A DNA stretch of 64,000 nucleotides, taken from an uncultured Ruegeria sp. (GTDB lineage Bacteria > Pseudomonadota > Alphaproteobacteria > Rhodobacterales > Rhodobacteraceae). The stretch lies in the NCBI RefSeq assembly GCF_947497005.1, contig NZ_CANMFF010000004.1, forward strand, positions 62,001-126,000, written 5' to 3'. A model generated the notes under the pieces. That model searched no databases and was not told the origin of the DNA. It saw nothing but the letters and a program-made list of their open reading frames with translations. Position 1 is the first letter of the stretch. Each line of letters starts with the position of its first letter. Positions 1-8,084 of this stretch are shown in pieces. The position numbers and the translations under genes were made by a program.

Positions 1-1
1 C

Positions 2-571
2 GCCAGCGTTCTGCAAAGCGGCAAAAGCCGCGATATGCGCGGCGTGGCCTCGGATCTGTTGAATGCGGTCGAAGCGAAGGGCAAGCCCAAACAGGACAAT
101 ACGACGGTTGTGGTTTACGCCCATGTGCAGGATGGCATGAGCAGCATGCTGCGGGGCAGCCAATGGGCCTTTCACCAAGCTGACGGCAAGAAAAAGTCGC
201 TGAAATATGCAGCTATTGGGCTTGGGGCTTTGGCGATTGGGGCCGTTGTCGGGGCGTTGACATACAGCGGCAAGGAAACCGCAGAGGTTGATCCGGCCCC
301 GGCGCCCGAGACAACCCCGACGTCCCAGGAAGAGCGTAGCATCGGGGATCGATCCGTTGTCGATCCGGCCTCTCCGGACACGCCGCCAGATGAAGAACAG
401 ATCGCCCCGACCGAAGAACCGGACATTCAGGACCCCGAGGCTGAACCGGACACTTCCGGAGATGATGATGTTCCGCCAACTGACGCGCCCGAACAGCCTG
501 AAGATCAGGCGTCGGACGATGTGACCCGTCAGGATGAGCAACCAACCTCTGATTCAATAGATCAGGAGTAG
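2..571 (+). CDS. PP2C-family protein phosphatase, C-terminal part (5' end outside window)
   Basis: The reading frame is open from the first bases of the window, so the gene starts upstream. The first ~45 residues end in a DNTTVVVYAHV motif, typical of the last beta strand of PP2C Ser/Thr phosphatases (the metal-binding Asp-Asn pair). A hydrophobic segment follows (about nt 203-265, AAIGLGALAIGAVVGALT), then an acidic Pro/Glu/Asp-rich low-complexity tail of about 100 residues. This is a membrane-tethered phosphatase with a presumably periplasmic disordered tail. It lies 8 bases upstream of a Ser/Thr kinase, so it most likely reverses that kinase's phosphorylation, like PppA in the type VI secretion threonine-phosphorylation pathway. 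The catalytic core is not visible, so activity cannot be judged. Confidence 0.75.
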   Translation, partial: ASVLQSGKSRDMRGVASDLLNAVEAKGKPKQDNTTVVVYAHVQDGMSSMLRGSQWAFHQADGKKKSLKYAAIGLGALAIGAVVGALTYSGKETAEVDPAPAPETTPTSQEERSIGDRSVVDPASPDTPPDEEQIAPTEEPDIQDPEAEPDTSGDDDVPPTDAPEQPEDQASDDVTRQDEQPTSDSIDQE

Positions 572-579
572 CTTCACCC

Positions 580-1674
580 GTGACCGTTCATTTGCCAAAA
601 GGAGAAACCTTTGCCGGCTATGTCCTGGGGGACGTGCTGGGGCAAGGGGGGTTTGGCATCACCTATCAGTCGCGCAACCGGGAAACAGGTGAGCGGTTCG
701 CCATCAAGGAATATTTTCCGGCGGATTACGCTGACCGCGGGCCCAAAAATGCGGTAACCCCGACCAGCGAAGGGCAGCAACTGTTTCACATGGGGCTCGA
801 AGCATTTCTGCAAGAGGCCAATCTGTTGCGCGACCTGCCACAGCAGCGAGGTCTGATGCGGGTGCGTGCGGCATTCCGCAAACACGGCACTGCCTATTGC
901 GTGATGGAGTACATCCATGGCGATCCGCTTGACCGGATGATGACCCGGATGGTCGAGGCGCGCGGGGCCGTACCGGAGGACCTGGTAAAAACGTTCCTGC
1001 AATCGATGCTTGGTGCATTGGATGCGGTTCACAAGGTCGGGGTTGTGCATCGCGACATGAAGCCTGCGAATGTCATGATCCGCAAGGACGGCCAACCCAT
1101 TCTGATCGATTTTGGCGCGGCGCGTCTGATGGGAAAATCCAGCGGTCTGGCGTCCATGTTCACACGGAAATATGCGGCCATCGAACAGTTTCCACCTGAA
1201 AAAACGGGTTTGGCCGGTGGCGTCCACGAGGGACCATGGAGCGACCTGTTCGCGTTGTCCGTGATCCTCTATGAAATGGTATCTCAAAGCTTGCCGCCCA
1301 ATGCGGAAGAGCGGTGGCGGGACAAGCGGGCCACCGGGCGCGACCCTTATGTTCCCGTGCGCCAGAACCTGAACCGCAACCGGGTGCAGGCCCAGTATGA
1401 CGATGTCCTGCTCAATGCGATCGACATAGGGTGTAAGCTGCTGCCCCGTGATCGCATTCGGACCGCACGGGATTATGCCCGGATTGCTGGCATCGATCTA
1501 AGCGCCCCTGCCGAGAAAACTGAAAAGCCGGACCCACGGCCAGTTCGGAAATCCGACAACCGCAAACCACCACGGAAACGCGGGAGGAGTGCAGGGCGCA
1601 AAGCGTCTGTCCTTGTATTAGTCGTTATTCTGGTCGTTGCACTGGTTGTAATTGCGTATGGAACTTTGATGTGA
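580..1674 (+). CDS. Membrane-anchored Ser/Thr protein kinase
   Basis: This 364-residue Hanks-type kinase starts at GTG. It has a glycine loop GQGGFGITY (21-29), catalytic Lys43 in FAIKEY, an HRDMKPANV catalytic loop (157-165) and a DFG motif (177-179), so it appears catalytically competent. A basic linker follows the kinase domain, and a single transmembrane helix ends the protein (about 342-362) with almost nothing outside. It therefore lacks its own sensor domain and would have to receive signals from partners. It starts 8 bases after the phosphatase stop and overlaps the protease-FHA gene by 4 bases (ATGTGA region), which implies translational coupling. It is the likely phosphoryl donor for the FHA partner. 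It is similar in role, by context, to PpkA, though PpkA carries a vWA domain that is encoded separately here. Confidence 0.9.
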   Translation: MTVHLPKGETFAGYVLGDVLGQGGFGITYQSRNRETGERFAIKEYFPADYADRGPKNAVTPTSEGQQLFHMGLEAFLQEANLLRDLPQQRGLMRVRAAFRKHGTAYCVMEYIHGDPLDRMMTRMVEARGAVPEDLVKTFLQSMLGALDAVHKVGVVHRDMKPANVMIRKDGQPILIDFGAARLMGKSSGLASMFTRKYAAIEQFPPEKTGLAGGVHEGPWSDLFALSVILYEMVSQSLPPNAEERWRDKRATGRDPYVPVRQNLNRNRVQAQYDDVLLNAIDIGCKLLPRDRIRTARDYARIAGIDLSAPAEKTEKPDPRPVRKSDNRKPPRKRGRSAGRKASVLVLVVILVVALVVIAYGTLM

Positions 1675-2930
1675 GTGTTGTGTCTGAATTTCGTCTACTG
1701 ATCGTATCGATCATATTTCTGATTTCACTAGGGTCTTACGGTGCACAGGCTCAGATTAACTCTGATGTTGTCGCACAGGCGGACAAAGCCATGGGGCGCA
1801 CATTGATCGATTGGGGGCGGGGCGGGTCCGGGTCCGGGTTTGTCTTGTCGGAAGTTCCCGAGGGCACCGGGTACTACTACATCACCAATCACCACGTCAT
1901 TGACGGTGGTAGCGAAATTCAGGTCGGGTTCAAACACAATAACCAGGTCCACTATTACGACGCCAGGGTACTGCACAGTTCACGTGAACTGGACCTGGCA
2001 TTGTTGCGCATCACACCGCAGGAAAATGGCGGCCACAGGCCTGGTTTTCTGACGTTGAGAGAGGGGAATGCCCTCAAAGGGGAACAGGTTGCGGCCTTGG
2101 GATATCCGGGGTCGTCCGACCAGATAAACGGGCAGGGTGATATGCTGCCCTTTTTCGAAACGACGCTGACACAAGGCGCGATCAGCAAGATCACGCCCGG
2201 GTCTTTCAACGAAACAGGCCGGACGCTAGAGATCGTTCAGCACACTGCATCAGTCAACAAGGGTAACTCCGGCGGGCCGCTGATCGACTATTGCGGCTCG
2301 GTGTTAGGCATCAACACTGTCATCTCAGTCTGGAGTTCGGATGGCCGGACACCGACGAACAATACATTCTGGGCATCCTCGACGAATCCCATCGCCGGGT
2401 TTTTGCGTGACGCAGGTATTCCGTTCACCGCGCACCAGCAAGAGTGTGATCCTGAAAACCCTGTATTTGTAGATGCCGGCGGTACTCAGAACAGCTGGTG
2501 GATCATCTTCGCGGTCCTGTGCGGTGGCGGTGCCGTGGTGATCGGCGGGATTTATTATGTGGCTTCACACAGCCGTGGCGAGGCCGAACTGGAGCCCAAC
2601 CGCGGGACAGTAGTGCCCAATGCCGGTGGCCGGCCCATTCTGGCTGTGGACATGGGGGGACAATCCGCACGGTTCAGCGCCGCGCAGCTTAAATCCGGTG
2701 TGACCATAGGGCGGGCAAGTGAAAACACACTGACAGTCACCGACCGCAACCTGAGCCGCCGCCATGCGAGCCTGTCATTGCAAGGGCGCAAAATGATACT
2801 GACGGACCTTGGGTCTTCGAATGGCACCAAAGTCGATGGGCAGCGTATCAAGCCAAATGAACCGGTGCAGATCAATACCAGGTCCAAGGTTGAACTGGGA
2901 GGGATCACTCTTGTCCTCAAGCGACCCTGA
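1671..2930 (+). CDS. Periplasmic trypsin-like serine protease fused to a cytoplasmic FHA domain
   Basis: This 419-residue protein has a signal peptide/anchor (1-28, ends AQAQ) and an S1C/HtrA-like protease domain (about 35-255) with a full triad: His75 in TNHHV, Asp108 in ELDLAL and Ser200 in GNSGGP. No PDZ domain is seen. A transmembrane helix (about 276-297, beginning WWIIFAVL) is followed by a forkhead-associated domain (about 330-415) with the GR (347-348), SRRHA (362-366) and GSSNG (381-385) motifs that bind phosphothreonine. The predicted topology places the protease in the periplasm and the FHA in the cytoplasm, next to two kinases and a phosphatase. Start is GTG, overlapping the kinase stop. 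A membrane protein joining an active protease to a phosphopeptide reader suggests phosphorylation-controlled proteolysis or scaffolding. The substrate is unknown. Confidence 0.88.
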   Translation: MSVVSEFRLLIVSIIFLISLGSYGAQAQINSDVVAQADKAMGRTLIDWGRGGSGSGFVLSEVPEGTGYYYITNHHVIDGGSEIQVGFKHNNQVHYYDARVLHSSRELDLALLRITPQENGGHRPGFLTLREGNALKGEQVAALGYPGSSDQINGQGDMLPFFETTLTQGAISKITPGSFNETGRTLEIVQHTASVNKGNSGGPLIDYCGSVLGINTVISVWSSDGRTPTNNTFWASSTNPIAGFLRDAGIPFTAHQQECDPENPVFVDAGGTQNSWWIIFAVLCGGGAVVIGGIYYVASHSRGEAELEPNRGTVVPNAGGRPILAVDMGGQSARFSAAQLKSGVTIGRASENTLTVTDRNLSRRHASLSLQGRKMILTDLGSSNGTKVDGQRIKPNEPVQINTRSKVELGGITLVLKRP

Positions 2931-3642
2931 AACTGTTCTGTCCATCCGGAACCTGGGCATCGAACGGGCGCCGGGGTTCTTTGTTGTGATTGAAGAACTG
3001 GACCTTGCAGCAAGCGAGACCATTGTTCTGGATGCGGTTAGCGGCGCGGGCAAAAGCACCGCTTTAGGCCTGATCGCCGGCGCGTTACCGTTGGTTGATC
3101 TGCCGGATACACGGCACGCGATTGCCGGTGTTCCGGTTACGCCTGAAACTCCGCGAGCCGCTTTTGCGGGTCCGGACAAGCTGGGCTTTGTGCTTCAGAC
3201 AAACACTCTGGTTCCATATCTGAGCCTTGTAGAGAACATCGAACTGCCTGTCCGTGTCGCGGGTCAGGAACCGGATGCGGAATGGCAGGATCATCTGATC
3301 CGGGCCATGGGGCTGGGCGACTACAAGGCGCGCAAACCTGGCCAGTTGTCTGTTGGCCAGCGGCAGCGTGTGTCGGTTGCGCGGGCCTTGTTGGGGCAAC
3401 CTGCTTTGCTGTTGCTGGATGAGCCTGTATCGGCCCTAGACCCAGCCAATGTGGCCGAGGTCGAAGGTTTGATCGTACATCTGGCCGCCGAGGCCGGATC
3501 AGCCGTTGTTCTGGCCAGCCATCAGGCTCAGACCGGAGAGTTCGCGAACACGCCGCGGGCCGATCACCGGCTGCTGGATCATCAGGGACAGTCCTATTCC
3601 ATCTTCTCTACAGCAGGCCGCGCGGCGGCAAGGGTGGCGTGA
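2911..3642 (+). CDS. ABC transporter ATP-binding protein (LolD/MacB/TagT-like)
   Basis: The protein has about 243 residues with Walker A SGAGKST (about 44-50), signature LSVGQ (about 146-150) and Walker B LLLLDEP (about 166-172), so it is a complete single nucleotide-binding domain. An upstream extension to 2809 would lie inside the FHA gene. I chose the TTG at 2911 because GGGAGGG at 2897-2903 sits 7 bases before it. That start overlaps the FHA gene by 20 bases. The stop overlaps the start of the FtsX-type permease (GTGA). It would power that permease as a mechanotransmission or lipoprotein-type ABC system, not an importer. In the Pseudomonas T6SS threonine-phosphorylation pathway the equivalent pair is TagT/TagS. 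That match rests on gene neighbourhood and domain type, not on an alignment. Confidence 0.87.
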   Translation: MSSSDPETVLSIRNLGIERAPGFFVVIEELDLAASETIVLDAVSGAGKSTALGLIAGALPLVDLPDTRHAIAGVPVTPETPRAAFAGPDKLGFVLQTNTLVPYLSLVENIELPVRVAGQEPDAEWQDHLIRAMGLGDYKARKPGQLSVGQRQRVSVARALLGQPALLLLDEPVSALDPANVAEVEGLIVHLAAEAGSAVVLASHQAQTGEFANTPRADHRLLDHQGQSYSIFSTAGRAAARVA

Positions 3643-4832
3643 CGATGAAGATACCGACCAAACTGGCCCTTCGGGAATTGCGCCACGACTGGCAATCGGC
3701 GCTTTGTTTCGTCGCCGCGCTGGCCGGAGTGCTTGGTCCTTTGCTAATCATTCTTGCGCTCAAGAACGGTATCATCGGTACCATGGTCGGGCGCCTGATC
3801 GAGGATCCGTCGAACCGCGAAATTCTGGCCATAGGCGCGGGGCAACACGATGCGGCCTTTTTTGCCGCTTTGGGCGCGCGGCAGGATGTCGGATTCATTG
3901 TACCCGCAACACGTTCGATCAACACATCCGCGAACGCGGTACGAAACGAAGCGCAGCGCAAACTGGAACGGGCTGTACCGCTGATCCCTTCTGCGGCCGG
4001 AGACCCTCTGGTCGAGGGCGAAGCGGTTGCGCCCGGTCGGGTCTGGGTTTCAGACAAGTTGGCGCAGGATCTGGCGGTCGCGGCAGGTGATACGCTGGAC
4101 ATGATTATCGGGCGCGAAGTAGATGGGCAACGCGAGAATGCGCGGCGTGACATGACGGTCATTGGTGTGCTTCCGGCTGAGATATGGCCACGCCCTGCGA
4201 TCTTCCTGTCCGTGCCCGATCTGCTGGCGGTCGAACGGTTCCGGGATGATCTGTCCGCAACCCCGGGGAACTGGACAGACCCGGTGGCAGAACCCGAAAG
4301 TTATGCCAGTTACCGCCTCTACGCTCGCTCGCTTGAGGATATCGGAACCTTGTCTGCGTATCTGTCCGAACAGGGTTTGCAATCGCGTCCCCGGGCAGAA
4401 AACGCGGCGCTATTGCTGTCCTTCCGGCGGAACCTGAACATATTGTTCACGGCAATTGCGGCTTTGGCGATGTTCGGATTCTGGGCCGCAATGTCGGCCA
4501 ATCTGCGCGGCATGGTCGAGCGGCAACGGGTTATCTTCAGCCTGTTTTCAATGCTGACCATGCCGGACCGGCAGCGTTGCGTCATCCCTGTGGTGCAAAG
4601 CCTGACTCTGGTTCTGGGCGGTGTTGTCGCGACATTGATCATCATCCTGCCTTTCTTGTTGGCGATCAATGCCAGCTTCGAAACCGCGCCCGGAGAGTCC
4701 ATTGCGCGCCTTTACCCCGGTGACATTCTGGCCACGCTGGGTCTTGGGGCTGTAACGGCTGTGACTGCAGCAGTTTGGGCCGTTTTTGCCGTTCGCAATG
4801 TCGAACCACAGGAGGTTCTGACCCATGCTTAA
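3639..4832 (+). CDS. ABC transporter permease, FtsX/MacB type (TagS-like)
   Basis: This 397-residue membrane protein has the MacB/LolE layout: one N-terminal helix (about 20-43), a large periplasmic domain of about 200 residues, then three C-terminal helices (about 265-290, 315-340, 360-385). It starts at GTG overlapping the ATPase stop (an ATG two codons later is possible) and overlaps the following FGE-like gene by 8 bases. With the ATPase it would form a mechanotransmission complex whose periplasmic domains meet the secreted FGE-like and vWA proteins. By context it corresponds to TagS of the T6SS threonine-phosphorylation pathway, which with TagT acts upstream of the PpkA kinase. Its sequence is diverged and the MacB-PCD assignment is from topology. 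Confidence 0.8.
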   Translation: MTMKIPTKLALRELRHDWQSALCFVAALAGVLGPLLIILALKNGIIGTMVGRLIEDPSNREILAIGAGQHDAAFFAALGARQDVGFIVPATRSINTSANAVRNEAQRKLERAVPLIPSAAGDPLVEGEAVAPGRVWVSDKLAQDLAVAAGDTLDMIIGREVDGQRENARRDMTVIGVLPAEIWPRPAIFLSVPDLLAVERFRDDLSATPGNWTDPVAEPESYASYRLYARSLEDIGTLSAYLSEQGLQSRPRAENAALLLSFRRNLNILFTAIAALAMFGFWAAMSANLRGMVERQRVIFSLFSMLTMPDRQRCVIPVVQSLTLVLGGVVATLIIILPFLLAINASFETAPGESIARLYPGDILATLGLGAVTAVTAAVWAVFAVRNVEPQEVLTHA

Positions 4833-6456
4833 TCTGTCTCGCTTTACCTTGGTCCCTTTGATCGGCCTTCTCGGCCTGTCCGCAACAGCGCAGGCGCAAG
4901 ACATCACGTGGCGCGAGAAATACTATAACCCTCAACCGGCCGAAGGTGACCTGAGTTTGCCCATGCCCTGCGGCGGTGCCATGACGTTCCGCAAAGTGGC
5001 GACACCGAATACAGACGGGGTCATCGGTGACGTTTCTGTTGTGCTGGGTCAGGAAGGCAGCGAGCAACCTTACCTGAATGGACTACGCCGAGCGTTTGTT
5101 TCAGGCGCGTTTGCGGATGATGACGGGGTGGCCAAAGGCTATTTCTACATGGCCAAGTACGAGCTGGCGCAGGCGCAGTGGGATGTGGTCATGGACGGCT
5201 GTCCCGACAAAGAGCCGCGCCGACGCGCCTTTGTTCCTGCGGTTGGGCAGACAAAACTGGATTATCAACACTTTGCCGAGACCTACACGCTTTGGCTGAT
5301 GCAGAATGCGCCGGATTCACTACCACGCGTTGGCGAGACGCGTGCCTATCTGCGGCTGCCGACCGAAGAGGAATGGGAATATTCCGCGCGCGGAGGCTTG
5401 GCAGTCGATCAGGCGCTGTTCCGGGCGCCCTTGCCGCCTGTGCCCGACGGTACGCCGCAGGATGAGTTTATCGCGCATGGGGGTACGGCTTCGGCTGGCG
5501 GCAAGTTGCAGGTCGTGGGGTCGTTACGACCCAACCCGCTGGGCTTGCATGATATGCTGGGAAATGCGGCCGAAGTTGTGGGTGATCCGTTTGCACTGGT
5601 TCGCCACGGGCGCTTGCACGGTCAGGCCGGGGGGTTCGTGAAACGGGGCGGGGATGCCCGTACCCCTTTGGCAGATATCTCCTCTTCGACCCGGTTCGAG
5701 GTGCCGCCGTTTGATATTCTGTCCAACGCTGCTTCGGCGGATCGGTTCACTGGCACACGTCTGGTGTTGCAGGGGTTGGCGATTACGTCCGCCGATCAGG
5801 ATCAGGCCCTGAAAGATGGGCTGGATCAACTGGCCCGCCCGGATGAAGGTTTGGCAGTGGCGGCCAGCGAACAGGAAGCAATGGACCTGCTGGATGAAAT
5901 TTCGGCCGAGACGCTGTCGGACCGAACCAAAACCCAATTGGCGGTCATCAAGGACACGCTGAACCGAGGACGTGTCGAACGCAACGCACAGCGGGATCAG
6001 TCGATCCGCCTGATCCTGACATCAGGTGTTCTGGTCTGTGGACAGGGCATCCGGCGGTATCTGAATGCTCTGATTTCGTCGCTGACAATCGCGCCAGAGC
6101 TGGATGCGCTGGAAGCGGAAGCCCGGCAAAGCGGAGATCAGGCATTTCTGGATGAAGTTCTGGCCGCCAAAGAGGATGCCGCCGCCAAACTGGCCGAGCT
6201 GGAAGCCAAGGCCAAGGCCGACATCGTCGAATATGCCAACCTGATTGAGGGGCTGGTTGATCAATACTCGCCGGTTTTGCTGCGCAAGCAGATCGATTTC
6301 ATCTACCCGACGGAAGCCGGGCGGGGTCGTGAGCGCGCGGCCTGTCTGGCGATGGTACAGGACCATATCGGTGCGCGTACTGTAGCGGGCTATTCGGATT
6401 TGGATCAGATTTCAGACGACTTTCAGGCCCTTGCCTTGTCGTTTGTCAAAGAATGA
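4825..6456 (+). CDS. Periplasmic SUMF1/FGE-like protein (TagR-like)
   Basis: This 543-residue protein has a cleavable signal peptide (about 1-24, ends TAQAQ). Residues about 50-310 form a formylglycine-generating-enzyme/SUMF1 fold, recognised by GYFYMAKYELAQAQW, RLPTEEEWEYSARGG, GLHDMLGNAAEV and VKRGG. The usual GNVWEW is changed to GNAAEV and I do not see the catalytic cysteine pair of true FGE, so it is probably a binding or sensor version. The C-terminal part (about 320-543) is helical, with an Ala/Glu/Lys-rich coiled-coil stretch near 430-475. TagR of the T6SS threonine-phosphorylation pathway is a periplasmic FGE-like protein that activates PpkA, and the position next to a TagS/TagT-like pair supports the same role here. 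Confidence 0.82.
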   Translation: MLNLSRFTLVPLIGLLGLSATAQAQDITWREKYYNPQPAEGDLSLPMPCGGAMTFRKVATPNTDGVIGDVSVVLGQEGSEQPYLNGLRRAFVSGAFADDDGVAKGYFYMAKYELAQAQWDVVMDGCPDKEPRRRAFVPAVGQTKLDYQHFAETYTLWLMQNAPDSLPRVGETRAYLRLPTEEEWEYSARGGLAVDQALFRAPLPPVPDGTPQDEFIAHGGTASAGGKLQVVGSLRPNPLGLHDMLGNAAEVVGDPFALVRHGRLHGQAGGFVKRGGDARTPLADISSSTRFEVPPFDILSNAASADRFTGTRLVLQGLAITSADQDQALKDGLDQLARPDEGLAVAASEQEAMDLLDEISAETLSDRTKTQLAVIKDTLNRGRVERNAQRDQSIRLILTSGVLVCGQGIRRYLNALISSLTIAPELDALEAEARQSGDQAFLDEVLAAKEDAAAKLAELEAKAKADIVEYANLIEGLVDQYSPVLLRKQIDFIYPTEAGRGRERAACLAMVQDHIGARTVAGYSDLDQISDDFQALALSFVKE

Positions 6457-6473
6457 ATTGGAAAGGTTGAACA

Positions 6474-6734
6474 ATGCGGGATGTGTTGAACAAATCGCTT
6501 GAGGTGCTGGTCTGGATAACGACCGGGCTGTCCATAGTGTTTTTCTGTTTTACGGCGATTACGATGTTGCGCCTGTCTCCGCTGGGCCCGGATACAACCA
6601 CCATCATTGCAGCTTTTCTGACAGTGGTGTTCGGGATCACCTCGTCTCTGGTATTTGCCGGTATCTGTTTTCAGATCATGGATATCCGTACCTTCACCAA
6701 ACACAGCGCCATCAGCCTGAAAAGCCGGAGGTAA
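6474..6734 (+). CDS. Small two-helix membrane protein
   Basis: An 86-residue protein with two hydrophobic helices (about 11-33 and 42-66) separated by a short loop. No family is recognised. It lies 17 bases after the FGE-like gene, with a GGAAAGG ribosome site before it, and 8 bases before the second kinase, in the middle of the operon. It may be a membrane subunit that couples the periplasmic FGE-like or vWA proteins to the kinases, but nothing in the sequence proves this. Confidence 0.65.
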   Translation: MRDVLNKSLEVLVWITTGLSIVFFCFTAITMLRLSPLGPDTTTIIAAFLTVVFGITSSLVFAGICFQIMDIRTFTKHSAISLKSRR

Positions 6735-6742
6735 TATAGGTC

Positions 6743-8071
6743 ATGGAACATTCAGTACTTGGACTTCGACCCGGCAGCGTCCTGCAAGACACATACGAGA
6801 TCAAGTCGCTTCTGGGCGAAGGCGGTATGGGGGCCACCTTTCGCGGGTTGAACCGGGCCAGCGGGCACGATGTGGCGATAAAAGTCATGACGCCGAGCTT
6901 TGCCAAGAACCAGAAGGCAGTCGAGCTGTTCCGGCGCGAGGCGAACCTGTTGCGCACCGTCCGCAGTGACGCTGTGGTGCGGTTCGAAACCTCAATGCTG
7001 GACAAAGATGGACGGCTGTTTCTGGTGATGGAATTTGTGCCGGGCCATCCGTTGGCGCACTTCCTGAAGAAAGGGGCACGGCTGTCGTCTGATGATGTCC
7101 TGAAGCTGGGTTTGCGATTGGCACAGGGGTTGGAGGCGATTCACAAGCTGGGCATCGTTCACCGGGACGTCGCGCCTGACAACGTGATGATTTCACATGA
7201 TGACATCAATCAGGCCAAGTTCATTGACTTTGGTCTGGCGTCGGACAGCGTCGGGACTGACAAGTCGATCATCGGCGACAGTTTTGCGGGCAAGCTGCGG
7301 TATTGCGCGCCGGAACAGCTGGGATTGTTCGGAAACAACGTCTCGGCCGCGACCGATGCTTATGCATTGGGTTTGGTTCTGATGCGCACTGCCGGGTTGG
7401 AACTGCCGGGCGAGGGGAAAGGGTTTGCCGCCGTTGAAGATCGCAAGGTGGATGTCAAGATCACCGACCCGAAGGTTGCCCCCGGCTTGAAGTCGGTCCT
7501 GGAGCAATTGCTGAAAGCCGACCCCAAGGATCGACCCAGCGACTTGCCTGGCCTGTTCCGATCAGCGATGAACGGGGCCGAAGTTGCACCGACACCTGCA
7601 GCGGCACGTAAGCCCGCAGCGGCACCAGAGCCGCCCGGTGGCAGCAAGCTCCCCCTGATCGCTGCGGGTATTGTCGGGTTGATCGCGATTGCGGGTGGAG
7701 CATGGTACTTTCTGTCTGGCGCAGGTGGATCGTCGGCCAAGGTCAACGAATCTGTTGGGATCGCGCAAGAAGCTGTTGCCGCGGACAATCCGCTCACGGC
7801 CGCGCAGGATCTGCTGGCCGCAGGTGGAGCCCAGAATCTGGATGCTGCGCTTGGGGCGTTGATTGCGATCAGCAATGATCAGGAAGTGCCGCAGCAGGAT
7901 CGGGCCTCGGCCAATATCCTGATTGCCGAGATGTATGACCCAAAGACCCACAGCACAGTGACGTCGCCTTTCCCGCGCCCGGACCCGTCGGCCGCGCGGC
8001 GTTATTATCAGCGCGCGGTTGATTTGGGATCGGATCCGGCGCGTGACGCTTTGGATCGGTTGGGTGAGTGA
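6743..8071 (+). CDS. Transmembrane Ser/Thr protein kinase (PpkA-like kinase part)
   Basis: The protein has 442 residues. The kinase domain (about 15-275) has GEGGMGATF (25-33), Lys47 in VAIKV, HRDVAPDN (140-147) and DFG (162-164). The catalytic-loop lysine usual in HRDxKPxN is Ala144 here, a variation known in some bacterial and tyrosine-type kinases, so activity is likely but not certain. A Pro/Ala linker leads to one transmembrane helix (about 303-325) and a periplasmic part of about 115 residues whose end resembles a short Sel1/TPR-type helical repeat (AARRYYQRAVDLGSDPA). Just downstream is a separate secreted vWA protein. In Pseudomonas PpkA, kinase and vWA are in one chain, so this pair looks like a split PpkA. 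Confidence 0.88.
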   Translation: MEHSVLGLRPGSVLQDTYEIKSLLGEGGMGATFRGLNRASGHDVAIKVMTPSFAKNQKAVELFRREANLLRTVRSDAVVRFETSMLDKDGRLFLVMEFVPGHPLAHFLKKGARLSSDDVLKLGLRLAQGLEAIHKLGIVHRDVAPDNVMISHDDINQAKFIDFGLASDSVGTDKSIIGDSFAGKLRYCAPEQLGLFGNNVSAATDAYALGLVLMRTAGLELPGEGKGFAAVEDRKVDVKITDPKVAPGLKSVLEQLLKADPKDRPSDLPGLFRSAMNGAEVAPTPAAARKPAAAPEPPGGSKLPLIAAGIVGLIAIAGGAWYFLSGAGGSSAKVNESVGIAQEAVAADNPLTAAQDLLAAGGAQNLDAALGALIAISNDQEVPQQDRASANILIAEMYDPKTHSTVTSPFPRPDPSAARRYYQRAVDLGSDPARDALDRLGE

Positions 8072-8084
8072 GGAGACAGTTAAG

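Noticed and set aside
2809..2910. N-terminal extension of the ABC ATPase
   Set aside because: It lies within the FHA coding region, is not ABC-like, and a good ribosome site points to TTG 2911.
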